From NCBI RefSeq assembly GCF_964022235.1, contig NZ_CAXHZL010000004.1, forward strand, positions 124,001 through 188,000: a stretch of DNA of 64,000 bases. Direction: 5' to 3'. Made by a program: the position numbers and the translations under genes. Position 1 is the stretch's first letter; the number at the start of each line of letters is the position of its first letter. The notes under the pieces are model-generated. The model worked only from the letters and a program-made list of their open reading frames with translations, made no database searches and had not been told where the DNA came from. Shown in pieces: positions 58,616 through 64,000 of the stretch. The DNA comes from Limimaricola sp964022235 (lineage in GTDB: Bacteria; Pseudomonadota; Alphaproteobacteria; Rhodobacterales; Rhodobacteraceae).

Positions 58616-59827
58616 ATGCCCAAGGATACCCAAGGCCACGGCCCCGAACTCGGCCAGTTCGACTGGAGCGATCCGTTCCTGATCGAGGCCCAGCTCGACG
58701 AGGACGAGCGGATGCTGCGCGACGCCGCGCGCGCCTTTGCCGAAGACAAGCTCGCGCCGCGCGTGACCGAAGCCTACCGCGAGGAGACGGCCGATCCGTC
58801 GATCTTCCGCGAGATGGGCGCAGCGGGCCTCTTGGGCGTCACGGTCGAGGAGGAACTGGGCGGCCTCGGCGCGTCCTACGTCACCTATGGTCTCATCGCC
58901 CGTGAGGTGGAGCGCGTCGATTCAGGTTACCGTTCGATGATGTCGGTGCAGTCGAGCCTCGTGATCTACCCGATCGACGCCTACGGCTCGGAAGAGCAGC
59001 GCCGCAAATACCTGCCGGGCCTGTGCTCGGGCGAACTCATCGGCTGCTTTGGTCTGACCGAGCCTGACGCGGGCTCCGACCCCGCTGGCATGAAGACCGT
59101 GGCCAAGAAGACCGACACCGGCTACCGGCTGTCGGGTTCCAAGATGTGGATCTCGAACGCGCCCTTCGCCGATGTCTTCGTGGTCTGGGCCAAGTCCGAG
59201 GCGCATGACGGCAAGATCCGCGGCTTCATCCTCGAAAAGGGCATGAGCGGTCTTTCGGCGCCCAAGATCGGCGGCAAGCTGAGCTTGCGGGCCTCGACCA
59301 CAGGCGAGATCGTCATGGACGGGGTGGAAGTGGGCGAAGACGCGCTTTTGCCGAACGTGCAGGGCCTTAAGGGCCCCTTCGGCTGCCTCAACCGCGCGCG
59401 CTACGGCATCAGCTGGGGCGCGATGGGCGCGGCCGAGGCTTGCTGGCACGCGGCACGCCAATACGGGCTAGATCGCAAGCAATTCAACAAGCCGCTGGCG
59501 CAGACCCAGCTGTTCCAGAAGAAGCTGGCCGACATGCAGACCGAGATCGCGCTCGGCCTTCAAGGCTCGCTGCGGCTGGGCCGGATGATGGACGAAGGCC
59601 GTGCCTCGCCCGAGCTGGTCTCCCTGATGAAGCGCAACAACTGCGGCAAGGCGCTCGAGATCGCGCGCCACGCCCGCGACATGCATGGCGGCAACGGCAT
59701 CTCCGAGGAATTCCCGGTGATGCGCCACATGATCAACCTGGAAACCGTGAACACCTACGAAGGCACGCATGACGTTCATGCGCTGATCCTGGGCCGCGCC
59801 CAGACCGGCCTTCAGGCGTTCTTCTGA
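58616..59827 (+). CDS. gcdH: Glutaryl-CoA dehydrogenase
   Basis: A 403-aa acyl-CoA dehydrogenase that also decarboxylates glutaryl-CoA to crotonyl-CoA. The diagnostic C-terminal segment TYEGTHDVHALILGRAQTG carries the catalytic Glu382, and GLTEPDAGSDPAGMKT, GYRSMMSVQSSLVIYPI are GcdH-like. This strongly suggests the operon ends in glutaryl-CoA, as for pimelate (C7) or other odd-chain dicarboxylate or lysine-type breakdown. It follows the ligase after one base; etfB follows. Confidence 0.96.
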   Translation: MPKDTQGHGPELGQFDWSDPFLIEAQLDEDERMLRDAARAFAEDKLAPRVTEAYREETADPSIFREMGAAGLLGVTVEEELGGLGASYVTYGLIAREVERVDSGYRSMMSVQSSLVIYPIDAYGSEEQRRKYLPGLCSGELIGCFGLTEPDAGSDPAGMKTVAKKTDTGYRLSGSKMWISNAPFADVFVVWAKSEAHDGKIRGFILEKGMSGLSAPKIGGKLSLRASTTGEIVMDGVEVGEDALLPNVQGLKGPFGCLNRARYGISWGAMGAAEACWHAARQYGLDRKQFNKPLAQTQLFQKKLADMQTEIALGLQGSLRLGRMMDEGRASPELVSLMKRNNCGKALEIARHARDMHGGNGISEEFPVMRHMINLETVNTYEGTHDVHALILGRAQTGLQAFF

Positions 59828-59841
59828 GACAGGAGAGAAGA

Positions 59842-60600
59842 ATGAAAATCATTGTCCCCGTGAAGCGGGTGATCGACTACAACGTGAAGGTGCGTGTGAA
59901 GTCGGACGGCTCGGGCGTCGATCTGGCGAACGTGAAGATGTCGATGAACCCGTTCGACGAGATCGCGGTCGAGGAGGCGATCCGGCTGAAGGAGGCGGGC
60001 ACCGCCTCGGAGATCGTCGCCGTCTCGATCGGCGTGAAGCAGGCGCAGGAGACCCTGCGCACGGCGCTGGCGATGGGCGCGGACCGGGCGATCCTCGTGG
60101 TCGCCGCCGAGGCCCCCGATCAGGACATCGAGCCGCTGGCGGTGGCCAAGATCCTCGCGCGTATCGTCGAGGAGGAGCAGCCCGGCCTCGTGCTCTGCGG
60201 CAAGCAGGCGATCGACAACGACATGAACGCCACCGGGCAGATGCTCTCGGCGCTCTTGGGCTGGTCCCAGGCGACCTTCGCCTCCGAGGTGAAGATCGAC
60301 GGTGAGCACGCGCAGGTCACCCGCGAGGTCGACGGCGGCTTGCAGACCATCTCGGTCAAGCTGCCGGCGATCGTGAGCGTGGACCTGCGGCTCAACGAGC
60401 CGCGCTATGCCTCGCTGCCCAACATCATGAAGGCCAAGAAGAAGCCCTTGGACGAGAAGACCCCGGCCGATTACGGCGTCGACGTGAGCCCGCGGCTCGA
60501 GGTGGTGAAGACCGCCGAGCCGCCGGAGCGCAAGGCGGGGATGATGGTCGGCTCGGTCGATGATCTGGTCGAGAAACTCAAAGATCTGGGGGTGGTGTGA
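59842..60600 (+). CDS. etfB: Electron transfer flavoprotein subunit beta
   Basis: ETF-beta binds AMP and with ETF-alpha accepts electrons from acyl-CoA dehydrogenases. The 252-aa protein starts IIVPVKRVIDYNVKVRVKSD and has the beta-subunit signature LPAIVSVDLRLNEPRYASLP with NIMKAKKKPLD. A GGAGAGAAG ribosome-binding site precedes ATG 59842. It overlaps etfA. Here it would serve the three dehydrogenases of the operon, and perhaps others in the cell. Confidence 0.97.
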   Translation: MKIIVPVKRVIDYNVKVRVKSDGSGVDLANVKMSMNPFDEIAVEEAIRLKEAGTASEIVAVSIGVKQAQETLRTALAMGADRAILVVAAEAPDQDIEPLAVAKILARIVEEEQPGLVLCGKQAIDNDMNATGQMLSALLGWSQATFASEVKIDGEHAQVTREVDGGLQTISVKLPAIVSVDLRLNEPRYASLPNIMKAKKKPLDEKTPADYGVDVSPRLEVVKTAEPPERKAGMMVGSVDDLVEKLKDLGVV

Positions 60601-61526
60601 TGAGCGTGTTGCTTCTGGCCGAGGTCACCGACGGCGAGCTGAACCATGACGCCACCGCCCGCGCCGTCGCCGCCACGGCGCCGCTTGGCGATGTGACGCT
60701 CTTGTGCGTCGGGGCGAAGGCCAAGGACGCGGCGCAGGCGGCCGCGAAGATCGCGGGCGTGGCAAAGGTGCTCTGCGCCGAGGACGCGCTCTACTCCCAC
60801 CGCCTGGCCGAGCCGGTGGCGGCGCTGGTCGCAAGCCTCGCCGAGGGGCACGAGCATATCGCAGCCCCCGCGACGACGGACGCCAAGAACATCATGCCGC
60901 GCGTCGCCGCCCTGCTCGACGTGATGATCATCCCCGACGTGATCGCGATCCACGAAGACGGCAGCTTCGACCGCCCGGTCTATGCCGGCAACGCGGTGCA
61001 GACGGTGAAGTCGCGCGATGCCACCCGCGTCTTCACCATCCGCACCACCGGCTTCGAGCCCGCGGGCGAGGGCGGCTCGGCTTCGGTCGAGGACGTCGCC
61101 GCCGCCGCCGATCCGGGCCTGTCGACTTGGGTCGAGGACAAGCTCGCCGAGAGCGACCGGCCCGAGCTGACCTCCGCGGGCATCGTGGTCTCGGGCGGGC
61201 GCGGCGTCGGCTCGGAGGAGAACTTCGCGCTGATCGAGAAGCTCGCCGACAAGCTCGGCGCGGCAGTAGGCGCGAGCCGCGCCGCGGTCGACTCGGGCTA
61301 TGCGCCGAACGACTGGCAGGTCGGCCAGACCGGCAAGGTGGTCGCACCCGCGCTTTACATCGCGGTCGGCATCTCGGGCGCGATCCAGCACCTCGCGGGG
61401 ATGAAGGACAGCAAGGTCATCGTGGCGATCAACAAGGACGAGGAGGCGCCGATCTTCCAGGTCGCCGACTACGGCCTCGTCGCGGATCTCTTCACCGCGC
61501 TGCCCGAGCTGACCGAAAAGCTCTGA
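60600..61526 (+). CDS. etfA: Electron transfer flavoprotein subunit alpha
   Basis: ETF-alpha holds FAD. The 308-aa protein starts VLLLAEVTDGELNHDATARA and has the conserved C-terminal domain: IVVSGGRGVGSEENFALIEK, GASRAAVDSGYAPNDWQVGQ, TGKVVAPALYIAVGISGAIQ and VAINKDEEAPIFQVADYGLV. ATG 60600 overlaps the etfB stop by one base (GTG 60597 is the other option). It is the last gene of the operon; a strong hairpin follows. Confidence 0.97.
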   Translation: MSVLLLAEVTDGELNHDATARAVAATAPLGDVTLLCVGAKAKDAAQAAAKIAGVAKVLCAEDALYSHRLAEPVAALVASLAEGHEHIAAPATTDAKNIMPRVAALLDVMIIPDVIAIHEDGSFDRPVYAGNAVQTVKSRDATRVFTIRTTGFEPAGEGGSASVEDVAAAADPGLSTWVEDKLAESDRPELTSAGIVVSGGRGVGSEENFALIEKLADKLGAAVGASRAAVDSGYAPNDWQVGQTGKVVAPALYIAVGISGAIQHLAGMKDSKVIVAINKDEEAPIFQVADYGLVADLFTALPELTEKL

Positions 61527-61532
61527 TCCGGA

Positions 61533-61564
61533 CGGCCCGGCGCGGGACATCCCCCGCCGGGCCG
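61533..61564. terminator. Hairpin terminator after etfA
   Basis: Inverted repeat CGGCCCGGCG (61533-61542) and CGCCGGGCCG (61555-61564), extended through one mismatch by GGG/CCC to about 13 pairs, ACAT loop. It ends the etfBA transcript and may also block the convergent phn transcript that ends at 61600. Confidence 0.7.
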
Positions 61565-61599
61565 CATGCTGGCCACTTTGCTCGACAAATACTCATCTT

Positions 61600-63111
61600 T
61601 CAGGCCGCTTCGGCTTGCTCCGGTTCCGCCTGTCGCATGCCGGGCGCTGAAAGCCGCATCCGCCCCCTGATCCAGCCCGACAGAGTGTCGATCCCAAGTG
61701 TCAGCAGCGCCGAGACCACGAGCAGCAGCACGGCGCGATCCGTGCGCAGCTCCTGCACGGCGGCGTCGACGTAAAAGCCCAGCGTGGCGATGCCCAAAAG
61801 CCCGAGGATCGCGCTGTCGCGCACGATGATCTCCCAGCGATAGAGGCACAGCGCGAAGAAGTTGCCCGAAAGGCGCGGCAGCAGTTCCCACGCCGCCAGC
61901 CGCAGCCCGTGGGGCGCGTCGGGTCTGAGCCGGCTCACAAGCGCGTCGCCCTGCCGCCCCATCAGATGCGCGATGATGGCACCGTTGTGCAGGCCAAGCG
62001 CCAGAATGGCAGGAAGCTTCGACGGCCCCGTCACCTGCAGGATCAAAAAAGCCAGCATGTAGTCGGGAATCGAGCGCGACAGCACCAGCGCCAGATGCCC
62101 CAAGAGCGCGCCCGCGCGTCCCGTCACACGGCGCACGATCAGCGGAAAGCCGGTGACGGCGACAGCGGCGGCCAGCGCCAGTGCCAACTGCGACAAGATC
62201 AGCGTGGCGATCACACCGGGCAGCGCCTGCTCGCCCAGGAGCTTGCCAAGCCACGGCCAGAGCCCGGCCCAGTCGCCCGACCGGATCGGCGCGGGCACCG
62301 CGTCGCCAAGGAACCGCCAGAGCGCGCCGTCGCCCATCGGCGGAGCGGGGTGGCGCGACAGCAGCCAGACGGAGGCCCCGAGCCACAAGGGCGCCAGCCG
62401 CAGCCGCATCCAGTAGCGGATCGGCAGGATCAGAGCGAGGTAAACCCCGAGGGTGGCCGCCGCCGCGCCGTAGTTGGCCTGACGAAAATCGGTTTCGAGC
62501 AGGTAGCCCAGTGTCGGCAGCCCGACGAAACCCAACACCGCCGAGGAGCGCAGCCCGCATTCGAGGCGATAGAGCGTGTAGGCCCCAAGCTCGGGCAGGG
62601 CCAGCGGCAGGCGGCTCCACAAGAGGCGCGACAGCGCTGGGGTGCGGCGCGGCAGGGCGCGGCCCGCTGCCGGGTCGGCCTCGGCGAGGTATTCGGCAAA
62701 GACCTTGGCGAAGATGCCCGCGTAAGGCAGGGCGATGGCAAGCACGCCGGTCAGCGGCCCGAGGCCGGTGATGCTCAAGAGCAAAAGCGCCCAGAACAGT
62801 TCGTGCACCGAGCGCACGAGGATGCACAGCGCCCGGATCGGGCGCAGCCGGTAACCGAAGCTTAGCGCGAAGCCCGCCAGAGCACCGGCAAAGACGCCGC
62901 AGACCGCGAACGCGACCGTGAGAGCGGCGGCATAGGCGAGGGCGGCGGGATCGCCGATCTCGGGTGAAAGCAGCCCCGCGCCGATACGGCGCAGGGTCAG
63001 CCACGGGTCGGGGCGCGCGAGGTCGAGGTCGGCAAAGAGCAGCGCCGCGAGCGTGACCAACCCGAAGCCCGCGAGCACGCGGGAGGCCCGGAGGCGGCGC
63101 GGTGCGGCCAT
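61600..63111 (-). CDS. phnE: Phosphonate-type ABC transporter permease, fused double PhnE
   Basis: A 503-aa inner-membrane permease with two PhnE-like halves in one chain. The first half has RSVHELFWALLLLSITGLGP and SSAVLGFVGLPTLGYLLETD; the second repeats the pattern: RSIPDYMLAFLILQVTG and DSAILGLLGIATLGFYVDA. The duplicated BPD_transp_1 domains would form a channel from a single protein; separate PhnE proteins usually form a homodimer or pair. Start: ATG 63111 directly after the phnC stop (63132 is the longer option). Substrate phosphonate, phosphite or similar oxyanion by family; exact cargo unknown. Confidence 0.87.
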   Translation of the reverse strand: MAAPRRLRASRVLAGFGLVTLAALLFADLDLARPDPWLTLRRIGAGLLSPEIGDPAALAYAAALTVAFAVCGVFAGALAGFALSFGYRLRPIRALCILVRSVHELFWALLLLSITGLGPLTGVLAIALPYAGIFAKVFAEYLAEADPAAGRALPRRTPALSRLLWSRLPLALPELGAYTLYRLECGLRSSAVLGFVGLPTLGYLLETDFRQANYGAAAATLGVYLALILPIRYWMRLRLAPLWLGASVWLLSRHPAPPMGDGALWRFLGDAVPAPIRSGDWAGLWPWLGKLLGEQALPGVIATLILSQLALALAAAVAVTGFPLIVRRVTGRAGALLGHLALVLSRSIPDYMLAFLILQVTGPSKLPAILALGLHNGAIIAHLMGRQGDALVSRLRPDAPHGLRLAAWELLPRLSGNFFALCLYRWEIIVRDSAILGLLGIATLGFYVDAAVQELRTDRAVLLLVVSALLTLGIDTLSGWIRGRMRLSAPGMRQAEPEQAEAA

Positions 63112-63112
63112 T

Positions 63113-63793
63113 TCAGCCCTCGTAGAGCGCATGAAGCTCGGGCAGGGACAGCCCCCGGGTGGGGCGGTCGAGCACGATGCGGCTTTCGCGGATGCCGATG
63201 ACCCGGGTGCCGATCGCCAGCGCCCGCGCCGGGTCGTGCAGCGCCAGAACCATGGTCTCGAACCGTTCGGCCAGAGCGTCGAGCAGGTCGCCCGACTGGC
63301 GCGGATCGACGGCCGAGACAGGTTCGTCCGCGATCAGCGCATCGCCGCCACGTGTGAGGGCGCGCGCGAGAGCGGCGCGCTGCTTCTGCCCGCCTGAGAG
63401 CGAGCCGATGCGTCGCCGCTCGAAGCCGGCCAGCCCGACACGGGCGATGGCAGGGGCCGCGCGGGCGCGCTCGCCCCCCGGCGGGCGCAGCAGCACGCGC
63501 AGCCCGTAGGCGGCGGAGTGATCGTCGAGCAGCCCCATCCAGACGTTGTGGAACACCGACAGCTGCGGCACCAGCCCGGGGTCCTGCGGCACCAGAGCCA
63601 AGCGCGGCGCGGGGCGCTGCGCCTCGAGCTTGAGCCGGACCGCGTTCAGCAGGGTGCTCTTGCCAGAGCCGCTGCGCCCCAAAAGCACCAGCCGCTCGCC
63701 GCGCGACAGCGACAGCGAGACACGGTCGAGCACGGTCGTGCCGTCCCACGACAGCGTCTCGCCCTCAAAGCGCAGGAGCGGCGCATCCGGCAT
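63113..63793 (-). CDS. phnC: Phosphonate-type ABC transporter ATPase
   Basis: A 226-aa ATPase: Walker A GRSGSGKST, signature IGSLSGGQKQRAALARAL, Walker B DALIADEPVSAVD and switch His in LALHDPARAL. The typical PhnC pattern, although slightly shorter than common PhnC (about 260). ATG 63793 overlaps the partial phnD-like stop by one base (TGATG). phnE follows one base after its stop if it starts at 63111. Confidence 0.93.
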   Translation of the reverse strand: MPDAPLLRFEGETLSWDGTTVLDRVSLSLSRGERLVLLGRSGSGKSTLLNAVRLKLEAQRPAPRLALVPQDPGLVPQLSVFHNVWMGLLDDHSAAYGLRVLLRPPGGERARAAPAIARVGLAGFERRRIGSLSGGQKQRAALARALTRGGDALIADEPVSAVDPRQSGDLLDALAERFETMVLALHDPARALAIGTRVIGIRESRIVLDRPTRGLSLPELHALYEG

Positions 63794-64000
63794 CAGTCGA
63801 TCAGGTCGAGCTCTTGTGCCGTATTCTCGATCGGGGCGTAGAGCGCGTCGCTCGCCTCGATGAAGGCCGAGCGCGGGAAGCTCGCAAGGATCTCCGCGTC
63901 GTCGAGCGCGATCAGCGCCGCCTGCACCTTGTCGGCGAAACCTTCGCCCCAGCGCGCGTCGACGTCGCCGCGAATGGTCCAGTTGTAATCGGGATAGGGC
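63793..64000 (-). CDS. phnD: Phosphonate-type ABC transporter substrate-binding protein (partial, N-terminal part off the window)
   Basis: The last 68 codons of a PhnD-like binding protein read leftward from the right edge, including WTIRGDVDARWGEGFADKVQ, ASFPRSAFIEASDALYAPIE and the ending ELDLID. The segment resembles the C-terminal lobe of the phosphate/phosphite/phosphonate-binding family, in which FIEASDALYAPIE-like stretches close the protein. The stop overlaps the phnC start by one base, so the order is phnD-C-E. The signal peptide and most of the protein are outside the window. Confidence 0.8.
   Translation of the reverse strand, partial: PYPDYNWTIRGDVDARWGEGFADKVQAALIALDDAEILASFPRSAFIEASDALYAPIENTAQELDLID

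Noticed and set aside
1..64000. tRNA, rRNA, CRISPR arrays, insertion sequences, prophage genes, attachment sites, replication origin.
   Set aside because: None found on reading the sequence; no direct-repeat array, transposase-like frame or cloverleaf was seen, though a weak tRNA or ncRNA could be missed by eye.

Overview
The window is GC-rich, gene-dense DNA from an alphaproteobacterium, most probably Rhodobacterales (Roseobacter-type). This rests on gene content and style: many ATGA-overlapping operons, a prkA-yeaH-spoVR triad, an aerobic 2-aminobenzoyl-CoA pathway with branched-chain-type ABC transport, TRAP transport, a single-domain XylG, and GspN-containing type II secretion. I see no rRNA, tRNA, CRISPR array, insertion sequence or phage gene; the DNA reads as chromosomal or chromid-like.

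Layout. (1) 1-11663: a type II secretion (T2SS) locus on both strands: gspI(partial)-H-G leftward, gspL-M-E-F rightward, gspN leftward, then a Tat-type lipoprotein of the LpoA/penicillin-binding-protein-activator family, gspJ-K, a leftward DUF4331 secreted protein with a 67-aa lipoprotein, and a minimal prepilin peptidase gspO. gspC and gspD are not in the window. (2) 11664-14891: sparse DNA with an orphan flagellar hook gene (flgE), its terminator and one small secreted-protein gene. (3) 14892-19624: prkA-yeaH-spoVR stress/starvation operon. (4) 19714-33090: one long rightward operon for tryptophan/anthranilate catabolism: bifunctional 2-aminobenzoyl-CoA monooxygenase/reductase, SDR, MarR regulator, enoyl-CoA hydratase, acyl-CoA dehydrogenase, aromatic-acid CoA ligase, tryptophan 2,3-dioxygenase, a complete Liv-type ABC transporter, a hotdog thioesterase and a RidA-like protein. 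(5) 33087-36668: leftward ROK repressor, FG-GAP/ASPIC protein and a phosphoesterase. (6) 36883-40123: xylose-type ABC transporter xylFHG, divergent from the ROK gene. (7) 40341-45131: nitroreductase-like, endonuclease/phosphatase-like, phospholipase D/cardiolipin synthase, luciferase-like monooxygenase, YfcE-like phosphoesterase. (8) 45249-49102: TRAP transporter dctPQM plus an IclR regulator. (9) 49195-61526: a pimelate-like dicarboxylate beta-oxidation operon (hydratase/dehydrogenase, thiolase, paired acyl-CoA dehydrogenases, thioesterase, hydratase, nitronate-monooxygenase-like protein, CoA ligase, glutaryl-CoA dehydrogenase, ETF). (10) 61600-64000: leftward phosphonate-type ABC transporter with a fused double permease.

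How the parts work together. Region 4 couples tryptophan ring opening to anthranilate activation, ring hydroxylation/reduction and beta-oxidation, with its own importer and a MarR regulator; an inverted repeat at 19638-19664 is a candidate operator. Regions 8 and 9 look like one IclR regulon: an identical 9-bp half-site lies upstream of dctP and, inverted, upstream of the beta-oxidation operon, so uptake and breakdown of a (di)carboxylate are probably co-controlled. Three unrelated transporter operons (Liv-type, xylose, TRAP) each have a strong hairpin directly after the binding-protein gene, a sign of differential expression within the operon.
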